Positions 18,143-26,770 of a stretch of DNA of 64,000 bases are shown here, piece after piece (the stretch's first letter is position 1; each line of letters opens with the position of its first letter). Below the pieces are notes generated by a model that saw only the letters and a list, made by a program, of their open reading frames with translations, made no database searches and was not told where the DNA came from. A program made the position numbers and the translations under genes. This DNA is from Clostridia bacterium. GTDB taxonomy: Bacteria; Bacillota; Clostridia; Oscillospirales; Acutalibacteraceae. The stretch lies in assembly GCA_017474125.1 (NCBI GenBank), contig JAFVIF010000075.1:1-64000 (forward strand), given 5' to 3'.

Positions 18143-18823
18143 ATGAAAAAACTTGAAGAGAATTTGCGTTACAGCTTTAAAAATAACGAGCTTTTACGTA
18201 ACGCGCTTAGTCATTCTTCTTATGCTAACGAAACCCATTCTCCCTTAGGCTCCAACGAAAGGCTTGAGTTTTTGGGTGATGCGGTTCTATCGGTAATTGT
18301 TGCCGACTATTTATACAAAACCTTAAAGGATAAGCCCGAGGGTGAATTAACGAAGCTCAGAGCTTCCTTGGTTTGCGAAAAGTCTCTTTGCCGCTTTGCA
18401 AAAGAGCTTCAGATCGGTGATTTTCTGCTTTTAGGTAAGGGTGAAGAGCAATGCGGCGGCAGGGAACGGAATTCCATTCTTGCCGACGCCTTTGAAGCGG
18501 TGCTTGCCGCTATGTACCTTGACGGCGGTATGGAGGTTGCTCGTGAGCACGTTCTCCGCTTTATTAAGGACGAGCTAAACCATACCGAGGACGAGGTTTT
18601 CCACGATTATAAAACCACCCTTCAGGAGGTTATTCAGCGTAACCCCGAGGAGCGGCTTACTTACGTGCTTTCGGCAGAGTGCGGTCCCGACCACAATAAA
18701 TCCTTTACGGTTGACGTGCTTTTAAACTCGGGTGTTATCGGTACGGGTACGGGTAAAACCAAAAAACGTGCCGAGCAAATGGCTGCAAGGGATGCCTTAA
18801 GGCTTATGGGTATTGAAAAATAA
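18143..18823 (+). CDS. rnc: ribonuclease III
   Basis: The protein has 226 residues. The RNase III signature NERLEFLGDAVLS lies at 38-50, with the metal ligands Glu42 and Asp46. The second acidic pair lies in ILADAFEAVLAAMYLDGG. A double-stranded-RNA-binding domain fills ~155-224 (YKTTLQEVIQRNP...KRAEQMAARDALRLMG). The enzyme cuts double-stranded RNA in rRNA and mRNA processing. It overlaps the next gene by one base (TAATG). Confidence 0.96.
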   Translation: MKKLEENLRYSFKNNELLRNALSHSSYANETHSPLGSNERLEFLGDAVLSVIVADYLYKTLKDKPEGELTKLRASLVCEKSLCRFAKELQIGDFLLLGKGEEQCGGRERNSILADAFEAVLAAMYLDGGMEVAREHVLRFIKDELNHTEDEVFHDYKTTLQEVIQRNPEERLTYVLSAECGPDHNKSFTVDVLLNSGVIGTGTGKTKKRAEQMAARDALRLMGIEK

Positions 18824-19818
18824 TGGTTAGTCACGCTAATATTTCGTTTTTTATTCCCCATTTGGGTTGTAATCACCGTTGCAGCTTTTGTGACCAGCGC
18901 TCAATTACGGGACAAACGGGTTTGCCTGACCGAGAGGATATAAAAGCCGCTGTTAATACTGCTGTAAGAAGTAAGCGTTACAGCAAAGAAAATACCGAAA
19001 TCGCCTTTTTTGGCGGCAGCTTTACCGCCATTAACAGGGATTATATGATAAATTTACTCAAAAGCGCTTATCCCTTTGTTTTGGATAAAACCGTATCCGG
19101 TATAAGGATTTCCACTCGCCCCGACGCTATTGATGCCGAGGTGCTGAGCATTTTAAAGGAATACGGCGTTACCGCTATCGAGCTGGGTGCGCAAAGTATG
19201 GATGATTCTGTTCTTAGTGCCAACGGCAGAGGACACACCGCAAGCGACGTAGTAAAGGCATCGGCACTTATTAAAGAATACGGTTTTTCTTTAGGTCTTC
19301 AAATGATGACGGGACTTTATAAGTCCGATTCCGAAAAAGACCTTTACACGGTGAACGAGTTTATAAAAATAAAACCCGACACCGTTAGAATTTATCCTAC
19401 CGTGGTTTTAAGGAATACTGCGCTTGCTCGCCTTGTGGAAAAAGGTGAATATGCTCCCCAAACGCTTAGCGACGCGGTTAACGACTGCACCGAATACTAT
19501 AAGCTGTTTAAGGAGCAGGGAATAAGGGTAATACGAATGGGCCTTCATCAAATAAAACAGGAGGACTACGTAGCAGGCCCTTGGCATCCCGCCTTCAGCG
19601 AGCTTTGTTCTTCAAAAATATTTTTGGAAAAAGCTTTTGAAGGGCTAAAGATTTTTAAAAAGGGAAGCTATAACATATTTGTTTGCGACCGAGAAATATC
19701 GGTTGCGGTAGGACAGAAAAAATGTAATTTGCGTGCTTTAAGTGAAGCAGGCTATAACTGCCGAATTATAGGCGATTCATCGATTTCGGCAGGGGATTTT
19801 ATAATAAAAGAAGCATAA
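18823..19818 (+). CDS. radical SAM protein, Elp3/YtqA-like without acetyltransferase part
   Basis: The protein has 331 residues. The radical SAM cluster motif is CNHRCSFC (C16, C20, C23), followed by AFFGGSFTAI, GIRISTRPDAID and AIELGAQSMDDSVL, the signature of the Elp3-related radical SAM family. The lysine acetyltransferase domain of true Elp3 is absent. Genes of this kind commonly stand between rnc and smc in Clostridia. A tRNA-modifying role is plausible by family but not shown. It overlaps the rnc stop by one base, so it is translated together with it. Confidence 0.88.
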   Translation: MVSHANISFFIPHLGCNHRCSFCDQRSITGQTGLPDREDIKAAVNTAVRSKRYSKENTEIAFFGGSFTAINRDYMINLLKSAYPFVLDKTVSGIRISTRPDAIDAEVLSILKEYGVTAIELGAQSMDDSVLSANGRGHTASDVVKASALIKEYGFSLGLQMMTGLYKSDSEKDLYTVNEFIKIKPDTVRIYPTVVLRNTALARLVEKGEYAPQTLSDAVNDCTEYYKLFKEQGIRVIRMGLHQIKQEDYVAGPWHPAFSELCSSKIFLEKAFEGLKIFKKGSYNIFVCDREISVAVGQKKCNLRALSEAGYNCRIIGDSSISAGDFIIKEA

Positions 19819-19842
19819 AATTTAAAGGAAGTGAGATAAAGT

Positions 19843-22800
19843 ATGCTGTTGCGTTCTATACAGATTCAGGGCTTTAAATCCTTTGCGGATAAAACTGTGC
19901 TGAAGTTTGGTAAAGGAATTACGGCAGTAGTAGGCCCTAACGGAAGCGGTAAAAGTAATATTTCCGACGCCGTAAGATGGGTGCTCGGTGAACAGTCTAC
20001 CAAAAGCTTGCGCGGTCAATCTATGGAGGACGTTATTTTCTCGGGTACGGCATCGCGCCGTCCTCACGGCTTTTGCGAGGTTACCCTTAATATTGATAAC
20101 ACCGACAGAACCTTGAATTTTGATAACGACAGCGTTTCCATAACACGCCGTTATTACCGTTCTCACGAAAGCGAATACCTTATTAATAACGTTTCGGTAC
20201 GTCTTAAGGACGTTAACGAGCTATTTATGGATACCGGTCTTGGAAGAGACGGCTATTCTATGATAGGTCAGGGTAAAATTGATACTATTATAAGCTCTAA
20301 ATCTAACGAGCGCCGTGATATTTTTGAGGAAGCATCGGGTATTTCAAAATACCGCTACCGCAAAATTGAGGCTGAAAGAAAGCTTGCCGCCGCAGAAGAG
20401 AATCTTTTGCGCCTTAAGGATATTATGTCCGAGCTTGAAGGCAGAGTGGGGCCTCTTGAACAGCAAAGCAAAAAGGCTGAAAGGTTTTTAGCCCTTGCCG
20501 AAGACAAAAAGACTCTTGAAATCGGTCTTTGGCTTTATACTCTCGCTAATTCCAAGCAAGCGCTTCGCGAGCAGGAGAATAAGATTGCCATTGCAACAAT
20601 GCAGTATAAGGAAATTGATGAAAAACTGCAAAGCTTCGACAGTGAAAGCGAGAAGAATTCCCGTGATTTTGCGCTTCTTTCGGTTGCTATTGAGGAATGT
20701 CGCAATAAAATTGCCGCTTCTAACGAGGAAATTGCCACCTTAGGCGGCGAAATGTCGGTAATTGACAGAGATAAGGAACATAACAACTTAGCCATTGAGC
20801 GTCTTATTGCCGAGCGTGAGCATTTAAAGAAAAACGATGAAACCGCCGAAGCGGAAATTGAAGCAAAAATCAATGCCGCCAAGGAAAAGGAAAACGAAAT
20901 TGCCGCACTTAACGAGCAGCTTAGCTCTCTTGAAAAAAGTCTTGGTGAAATGCTGAGCGAAAGCGAAAGTATTTCTAAAAATATAGAAGAGCTTGTAAGA
21001 AGTCTTAACGCTGTTTCCATAAAGAATTCCGATTTAAGGGTTACTATGATGACCGCCGACAGCACCGTAAACGAGCTTTTAAGTCGTGCGGGAAGCTTAG
21101 ATGAAACCATACTTGAAAAGGAAAACGAAATTTCCGCTTTAAATAAGGAATTTGATGAAAACAAGGAATACCTTGAAAAAGTTGAAGAAACCGTAATCGA
21201 ATGCACTAATTCACTGGGCGGTTATGAATTAAAGTATAATTCCCGTAAGGAAAAGGCTGAAATAGCTAAAGAAGAATGTGAAAAGATTCGTCTTGACCGC
21301 GAGGCTAAGCTGAGAAGAGTGCAAATTCTTTCAGAGCTTGAAAAGAATCTTGAAGGCTTCCAGAATTCGGTTAAGGCTGTAATGAGCGCCGCTGAAACCG
21401 GTACCATTCGCGGTATCCACGGCCCTGTTTCAAAAATTATTACCGTTGATAAGCAGTATTCGGTTGCTATTGAAACAGCTCTCGGCGCAACCATTCAGCA
21501 AATAGTTTGCGACAGCGAAAACGATGCCAAGCGCGCTATTGAAATGCTTAAATCTACAGGTGGCGGTCGTGCCACCTTCCTGCCTATTTCCTCTATTCGC
21601 TCAAGAGAGTTTAAGGAAAGCGGCTATGAGGATATGTACGGCTATATAGGACTTGCTCCCGACCTTATTAAATGCGACGAGCAGTATAAGGAAATTGTCA
21701 AGTATCTTCTTGGCAATACCGTTGTATGTGAGGACCTTGACAGCGCCGTTGCTATTTCAAAAAAGTTTGGCTACCGCTTTAAGACCGTTTCTCTCGACGG
21801 TCAGGTGGTTAACTCGGGCGGCTCCCTTACGGGCGGCTCCCTTATAAGAAATGCAGGTATTTTGAGCCGTGCAAGTGATATTCGCCGTTTAGAGGGCGAA
21901 ACCGAAAAATTGGCACAAAAGCTTAAATTCAGCGAAGAAAACCTTGCTCTGCTTAACGGTGAGGTTGCAAAGGCTGAGGCCGATATTACTGCGGCTAAGG
22001 CTACTCTTGCCACAGCTAACGAGGATAAAATAAGAATTTTGGGTGAGCTTAAGCGTATTGAGGATATGCGTAACGCAGTACTCCGTACTTTGGAGGAGCT
22101 GAAAAACGAAAAAACCTCTTCTGCCGAAAAGGTTGCGGCTTTAAAGAAAGCCTCAAGTGAAGCCGCCGCTCAAATTGCAATACTCGACGGCGAAAAGGAT
22201 GCTATTCAGGCTGAAATTGACAAGGCTACAGGCGGAAGAGACAATATTTCGGAAAAGCGCAAGCAAATCGGCAACGATATGACCGAAATAAGAATGACTA
22301 TTCTTGAAAAACGTAAGGATGCCGAAACGCTTATTGCCGCGGCAGGTGATTTAAAGGAAAATATCGGTAACCGTCAAAAGCGTATGGAGGCTATTACGGG
22401 TGAGCTTAGCGGTATTGACCTTCTCAAAACCGAGCTTGATTCAAAGCTTAACGAGGTGCAGGAAAAGGTTGAGGCCTTAAGACGGAGCATAGGCGAAAAC
22501 GAAGCCGAAATTGTTCGTCTTACCGCTGAACGCGAGCGTATTGAAAAACAGGGTACCGAGCTTAGACAAAGCGAAAAGGAACGCACCCTTGAAAGAGAAA
22601 AGGTGGGTGGCGAGCTTGCCCGTCTTACCGAGCGTAAAGAGGTAATGCTTAAGGAATACGACGACGTTATCCGACAGCTTTACGATGAGTATCAGCTAAC
22701 CCGTACCGATGCCGAAAATATGGGCATTACGGTTGAAAACCCCGTCGAAGCCAAGAAAAGGCTTAACGAGGTTAAGGCTCAAATACGCAGTCTCGGTAAC

Positions 22801-23424
22801 GTAAACGTATCGGCTATTGAGGAATATAAAGAGGTTTATGAAAGATATACCTTTATGTCGGCTCAAATAGACGACGTTGAAAAATCAAGAAGCGAGCTTT
22901 ATAAGCTTATTGGACAGCTTACAGCCCAAATGAAGGAATTATTTACCGCAGGCTTTGAAAAAATAAGCCAAAACTTCTCGGTTACCTTTACCGAACTTTT
23001 CGGCGGCGGTGTTGCTTCGCTTTCCTTAAGCGACCCCGACAACGTGCTTGAAAGCGGTATTGATATTAATGTTAAGCTCCCAGGTAAAAACGTTCCCAGC
23101 CTCGACGGTCTTTCGGGTGGTGAAAAGGCGCTTATCGCCCTTGCAATTTATTTTGCTATTATGCGTGTTAACGCGCCGCCCTTCTGCTTCCTTGATGAGG
23201 TTGATACCGCCCTTGACGATATAAACGTAGAAAGGGTTGCCGATTATATGAAGCGCCCCGATTTTTCTACACAGTTTATTTGTGTAACCCACCGTCGCGG
23301 TACTATGGAGGCGGCCGATATGCTTTACGGCGTTACCATGCAGGAAAAGGGTATTACAAAGCTTCTTGAGCTTAACGTAAGTGAGCTTGAAAAGAAATTA
23401 CTGCTTGAAACGGATGATAAATAA
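19843..23424 (+). CDS. smc: chromosome segregation protein SMC
   Basis: The protein has 1193 residues, full length. The Walker A motif GPNGSGKSNI lies at 31-40 of the N-terminal head. Long coiled coils run ~165-510 and ~650-1020. The hinge is at ~515-630 (GIHGPVSKIITVDKQYSVAIETALGA). The ABC signature LSGGEKALIALAI is near 1091, and Walker B FCFLDEVDTALDD near 1115. SMC with ScpAB condenses and orients the chromosome. It has a clear AAAGGAAGTGAG site and overlaps ftsY by one base. Confidence 0.97.
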   Translation: MLLRSIQIQGFKSFADKTVLKFGKGITAVVGPNGSGKSNISDAVRWVLGEQSTKSLRGQSMEDVIFSGTASRRPHGFCEVTLNIDNTDRTLNFDNDSVSITRRYYRSHESEYLINNVSVRLKDVNELFMDTGLGRDGYSMIGQGKIDTIISSKSNERRDIFEEASGISKYRYRKIEAERKLAAAEENLLRLKDIMSELEGRVGPLEQQSKKAERFLALAEDKKTLEIGLWLYTLANSKQALREQENKIAIATMQYKEIDEKLQSFDSESEKNSRDFALLSVAIEECRNKIAASNEEIATLGGEMSVIDRDKEHNNLAIERLIAEREHLKKNDETAEAEIEAKINAAKEKENEIAALNEQLSSLEKSLGEMLSESESISKNIEELVRSLNAVSIKNSDLRVTMMTADSTVNELLSRAGSLDETILEKENEISALNKEFDENKEYLEKVEETVIECTNSLGGYELKYNSRKEKAEIAKEECEKIRLDREAKLRRVQILSELEKNLEGFQNSVKAVMSAAETGTIRGIHGPVSKIITVDKQYSVAIETALGATIQQIVCDSENDAKRAIEMLKSTGGGRATFLPISSIRSREFKESGYEDMYGYIGLAPDLIKCDEQYKEIVKYLLGNTVVCEDLDSAVAISKKFGYRFKTVSLDGQVVNSGGSLTGGSLIRNAGILSRASDIRRLEGETEKLAQKLKFSEENLALLNGEVAKAEADITAAKATLATANEDKIRILGELKRIEDMRNAVLRTLEELKNEKTSSAEKVAALKKASSEAAAQIAILDGEKDAIQAEIDKATGGRDNISEKRKQIGNDMTEIRMTILEKRKDAETLIAAAGDLKENIGNRQKRMEAITGELSGIDLLKTELDSKLNEVQEKVEALRRSIGENEAEIVRLTAERERIEKQGTELRQSEKERTLEREKVGGELARLTERKEVMLKEYDDVIRQLYDEYQLTRTDAENMGITVENPVEAKKRLNEVKAQIRSLGNVNVSAIEEYKEVYERYTFMSAQIDDVEKSRSELYKLIGQLTAQMKELFTAGFEKISQNFSVTFTELFGGGVASLSLSDPDNVLESGIDINVKLPGKNVPSLDGLSGGEKALIALAIYFAIMRVNAPPFCFLDEVDTALDDINVERVADYMKRPDFSTQFICVTHRRGTMEAADMLYGVTMQEKGITKLLELNVSELEKKLLLETDDK

Positions 23425-24338
23425 TGGGTTTATTCAGTAAAATAAAGAGCGGACTTCAAAAAACGAGGAATGCTCTTGCACAGAATATAAATTCTGTAAT
23501 AAACAGCTTTACAAAAATTGATGAAGAGCTTTTTGAGGAATTAGAGGAAATATTGGTGCTTTCCGATATCGGCTGTGTTACCGCAGAGGAAATTTGCGGT
23601 GAATTAAGAGCCAAGGTTAAAAAGGACGGCATTAAGGACCCAAATGAAATTAAAATGCTTCTTCGTGAAATTGTAAGCGAAATGATAGAAGGAGATTGCT
23701 CCTTAAGGCTTTCCACTACTCCTTCGGTTATTTTGGTTATAGGTGTTAACGGTGTTGGTAAAACCACCACTATAGGCAAGCTTGCCGCACGTCTTAAGGC
23801 AGAAGGCAAAAGCGTAATGTTAGGCGCTGCCGATACCTTCCGCGCCGCAGCTATTGACCAGTTGGGCGTTTGGGCTGAGCGTGCAGGCGTGCCTATGGTT
23901 AAGGGCGTTGAGGGTACCGACCCTGCGTCGGTTGTTTTCGACACCATCGCTTCTGCCAAGGCTAAGGGTGCCGACGTCATTATTTGTGATACCGCAGGCA
24001 GGCTTCATAATAAGAAAAACCTTATGGATGAGCTTGCAAAAATTCACAGAATAATTGAAAGGGAGCTTCCTTCCTCCGACAAGGAAACGCTTTTGGTGCT
24101 TGATGCTACTACGGGACAAAACGCAGTTAATCAGGCAAGGGAATTTAAAAACGTTGCCGATATCAGCGGTATTGTGCTTACAAAGCTTGACGGTACTGCA
24201 CGCGGCGGTGTTGTGCTTGCCATTAAAAACGAGCTTAATATTCCCGTTAAATTCGTTGGTGTAGGTGAGGGAATCGACGATTTACAGCCCTTTGATGCAA
24301 CGGAATTTGCATCGGGAATCATTGATACGGAGGAATAA
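23424..24338 (+). CDS. ftsY: signal recognition particle receptor FtsY
   Basis: The protein has 304 residues, the short form lacking the long acidic A domain. The N domain (~10-85) is followed by the G domain with GVNGVGKTTTIGKLA at ~107-121, GAADTFRAAAIDQL, ICDTAGRLHNK, LVLDATTGQNA and LTKLDGTARGG. It is a GTPase that docks SRP-bound ribosomes at the membrane. The start codon shares a base with the smc stop, the common smc-ftsY arrangement. ffh is not adjacent. Confidence 0.96.
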   Translation: MGLFSKIKSGLQKTRNALAQNINSVINSFTKIDEELFEELEEILVLSDIGCVTAEEICGELRAKVKKDGIKDPNEIKMLLREIVSEMIEGDCSLRLSTTPSVILVIGVNGVGKTTTIGKLAARLKAEGKSVMLGAADTFRAAAIDQLGVWAERAGVPMVKGVEGTDPASVVFDTIASAKAKGADVIICDTAGRLHNKKNLMDELAKIHRIIERELPSSDKETLLVLDATTGQNAVNQAREFKNVADISGIVLTKLDGTARGGVVLAIKNELNIPVKFVGVGEGIDDLQPFDATEFASGIIDTEE

Positions 24339-24340
24339 AA

Positions 24341-24937
24341 ATGACCTTTTTTGTTGCTACCAAAAACGAGGGTAAGAAAAAGGAATTGCTTCGTATTCTT
24401 ATGCCTTTAGGCATTGACGTAATAAGTGAAAAAGATTTAAAGGAGCCTCTTGACGACGTTGTTGAGGACGGTACCTCCTTTGAGGAAAACGCGCTTATTA
24501 AAGCAAGGGCGGCCTGTATTGCAACGGGGCTTCCGAGTGTTGCTGATGATTCGGGACTTTGTGTTGACGCCCTTGGTGGCGCACCGGGAATTTATACTGC
24601 TCGCTTTGCAGGAGAGCCCAGCGACAGCGCAAAAAATAATCAAAAGCTTTTAAGAGTTATGAGCGGCGTGCCGATGGAAAAGCGTACCGCAAGGTTTGTA
24701 AGTGCAGTTGCCTGCGTTTTTCCCGACGGAAGAGAATTTACCGTAAGAGGAGAATGCGAAGGCAAAATTGCCCTTGAGCTTAGCGGAACCAAGGGCTTCG
24801 GCTACGACCCGTTATTTATAAGCGAGCTTGGCTGCTTCGGTGAAATATCTGATGAGGAAAAGGACAGCATAAGCCACAGAGGTGCGGCTCTTAAGCTATT
24901 AAGAACAAAATTAAGCGAGGAATACTTAAAAGGGTGA
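24341..24937 (+). CDS. rdgB: XTP/dITP diphosphatase (RdgB/HAM1)
   Basis: The protein has 198 residues. It starts FFVATKNEGKKKELLRIL, then SFEENALIKARAA, SVADDSGLCVDALGGAPGIYTARFAG and GTKGFGYDPLFI, ending with SHRGAALKLL; all are HAM1 motifs. It removes deaminated purine nucleotides (ITP, XTP) before they enter nucleic acids. It begins two bases after ftsY and is part of the same run. Confidence 0.95.
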   Translation: MTFFVATKNEGKKKELLRILMPLGIDVISEKDLKEPLDDVVEDGTSFEENALIKARAACIATGLPSVADDSGLCVDALGGAPGIYTARFAGEPSDSAKNNQKLLRVMSGVPMEKRTARFVSAVACVFPDGREFTVRGECEGKIALELSGTKGFGYDPLFISELGCFGEISDEEKDSISHRGAALKLLRTKLSEEYLKG

Positions 24938-24941
24938 ATTT

Positions 24942-25241
24942 ATGTTAAACAGCAGACAGCGTGCCTTCCTTCGCGGAATGGCTAACGATTACGAAACTAT
25001 TATTCAAATTGGTAAGGGCGGAATTTCTCCCGCACTTATAAAAACCGTAAGCGAAGCGCTTTACGTAAGAGAGCTTATTAAAATTAAGGTGCATTCTACC
25101 GCTCCCGATGATATTCGCACCATAGCAAATCAGGTTGCGGAGCAAACCGAATCGGACGTAGTGCATATTATAGGCTCTAAAATTATCCTTTATAAGCACA
25201 GCGATAACAAGGATATAACTCCCATAAAGCTGGTAAAGTGA
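24942..25241 (+). CDS. yhbY: YhbY-like CRM-domain RNA-binding protein
   Basis: The protein has 99 residues and is a single CRM domain: LNSRQRAFLRGMANDYETIIQIGKGGISPALIKTVSEAL, with the GKGG-like loop that binds RNA, and the later IIGSKIILYKHS. YhbY associates with pre-50S ribosomal particles. The neighbours nadD, yqeK and rsfS form the usual Firmicutes cluster. Confidence 0.94.
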   Translation: MLNSRQRAFLRGMANDYETIIQIGKGGISPALIKTVSEALYVRELIKIKVHSTAPDDIRTIANQVAEQTESDVVHIIGSKIILYKHSDNKDITPIKLVK

Positions 25242-25242
25242 T

Positions 25243-25836
25243 ATGAGCAATATTGCTGTATTCGGCGGCACCTTTAATCCAATACACACCGAGCACGTTA
25301 AAATGATAGAGCATTTAAGTGCTCTCGGTTTTATTGATAAGGTTTTGGTTATTCCTACCCATATTCCGCCCCATAAGGCGGTGGGCTATTTGGCAGGGGA
25401 TGAGCACCGCCTTAATATGTGCCGTTTGGCAACCGAAGGGATTAAAAAGGTTAGCGTAAGTGATTTTGAAATTAAAAGGCAGGGCAAAAGCTACACATTT
25501 TATACGGTAGAGGCCTTGAAAAAAGCGTACAAAAACGACGATATTTATATCGTTTGCGGCGGAGATATGGCTATTACCCTTGATACCTGGCACCGCTACG
25601 GCGAACTAAAAAAGCTTTGCACCTTTTTGGTGGTTGACCGACCCGGAACCGATAAGGCAGAGCTTCGGAATTATCTTGATGCACTTATTAAGGATGGTGC
25701 AAAAATAGAATACACCTGCTTAGTAACCGCCGACGTTTCTTCTACCATTATTCGTTCAAATATTGAAAACGGCAAATTTATTCCGAATAAAGTTTACGCA
25801 TATATAAAGGAAAACGGTTTGTATGAAGCTGAGTAA
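25243..25836 (+). CDS. nadD: nicotinate-nucleotide adenylyltransferase
   Basis: The protein has 197 residues. The nucleotidyltransferase start is AVFGGTFNPIHTEHVKM (HxxH type), then PTHIPPHKA and the C-terminal SSTIIRSNIENGK. The enzyme makes deamido-NAD from nicotinate mononucleotide and ATP. It starts one base after the yhbY stop and overlaps yqeK by 14 bases. Confidence 0.95.
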   Translation: MSNIAVFGGTFNPIHTEHVKMIEHLSALGFIDKVLVIPTHIPPHKAVGYLAGDEHRLNMCRLATEGIKKVSVSDFEIKRQGKSYTFYTVEALKKAYKNDDIYIVCGGDMAITLDTWHRYGELKKLCTFLVVDRPGTDKAELRNYLDALIKDGAKIEYTCLVTADVSSTIIRSNIENGKFIPNKVYAYIKENGLYEAE

Positions 25837-26401
25837 AAAATATGATGAGTATATTGCGCTGATAAAAAATCGCCTTGACGATTACCGCTTTGAGCATAGT
25901 ATGGCTGTTGCCGATAAGGCTTATGAGCTTGCCGAAAAATTTGGCGCAGATACCGAAAAGGCCTACGTTGCGGGATTACTTCACGACGTGCAAAAAAATT
26001 TAAGTGATGATGAGCAGTTGCAATTTTTATCTTCTTCTGCTATAATGCTTACCGACGTGGAAAAAGCATCGCCAAGGGTATGGCACGCCATAAGCGGCGC
26101 CGCTTATATTCAGAGTGAACTAAATATAAATGATAGCGAAATTGTAAACGCCGTAAGGTATCATACGACGGGAAGGGCAGGTATGAGCCTTCTTGAAAAG
26201 GTAATATATATTGCCGATTTTACGTCGCGGGACCGATGCTATCCCGACGTCGACGTGCTGAGAAGCATTGTTGAAAAAAGCCTTGATGAAGGGCTTATAT
26301 ACTCTCTAAGGCATACCATAGTGTCTCTTGGCGGTAAAACTCTGCCGATTCATCCCGACACGCTTAGCGCATATAATGAATTATTGTCAGTTAGGAAGTA
26401 A
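25823..26401 (+). CDS. yqeK: YqeK HD-domain hydrolase (Ap4A-type)
   Basis: The protein has 192 residues. The HD-domain metal residues are visible: His25 in RFEHSMAVADKA, His54-Asp55 in GLLHDVQKN, His84 in HAISGAAYI, HTTGRAG, and IADFTSRDR. The YqeK family hydrolyses diadenosine tetraphosphate symmetrically to ADP. It overlaps the end of nadD. Confidence 0.93.
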   Translation: MKLSKKYDEYIALIKNRLDDYRFEHSMAVADKAYELAEKFGADTEKAYVAGLLHDVQKNLSDDEQLQFLSSSAIMLTDVEKASPRVWHAISGAAYIQSELNINDSEIVNAVRYHTTGRAGMSLLEKVIYIADFTSRDRCYPDVDVLRSIVEKSLDEGLIYSLRHTIVSLGGKTLPIHPDTLSAYNELLSVRK

Positions 26402-26404
26402 AAA

Positions 26405-26755
26405 ATGGAAGTTTTGGAAATTGTAGAAACCGCCGTTAAGGCGCTTGACTCTAAAAAGGGTCACGATATTAAAGCGATAAAGGTTGATGATTTAACCGTT
26501 ATTGCCGATTATTTTGTAATTGCCACCGCTACGTCAAGTACTCAGGTTAGGGCATTGGCTGAAGAGGTTGAATATCAGCTTGACCTTAAAAACAAGCCGG
26601 TTCATCACGTTGAAGGCAGAAGCTCTAATTGGATACTTCTTGACTACGGCAGTGTTATAGTTCACGTTTTCCACAGAGAAACCCGCGAATTTTACGGGTT
26701 AGACCAAACCTGGGCAGACGGTGAACAAATTGATATAGAAAAATTCCTGGCATAA
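26405..26755 (+). CDS. rsfS: ribosomal silencing factor RsfS
   Basis: The protein has 116 residues. Typical stretches are KGHDIKAIKVDDLTVIADYFVIATATSS, HHVEGRSSNWILLDYGSVIVHVF and REFYGLDQTWADG. RsfS binds uL14 and blocks joining of the ribosomal subunits when nutrients are scarce. It lies between yqeK and leuS, as usual; the LytR-type gene often found here is absent. Confidence 0.95.
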   Translation: MEVLEIVETAVKALDSKKGHDIKAIKVDDLTVIADYFVIATATSSTQVRALAEEVEYQLDLKNKPVHHVEGRSSNWILLDYGSVIVHVFHRETREFYGLDQTWADGEQIDIEKFLA

Positions 26756-26770
26756 GAGAGGTTGAGGACT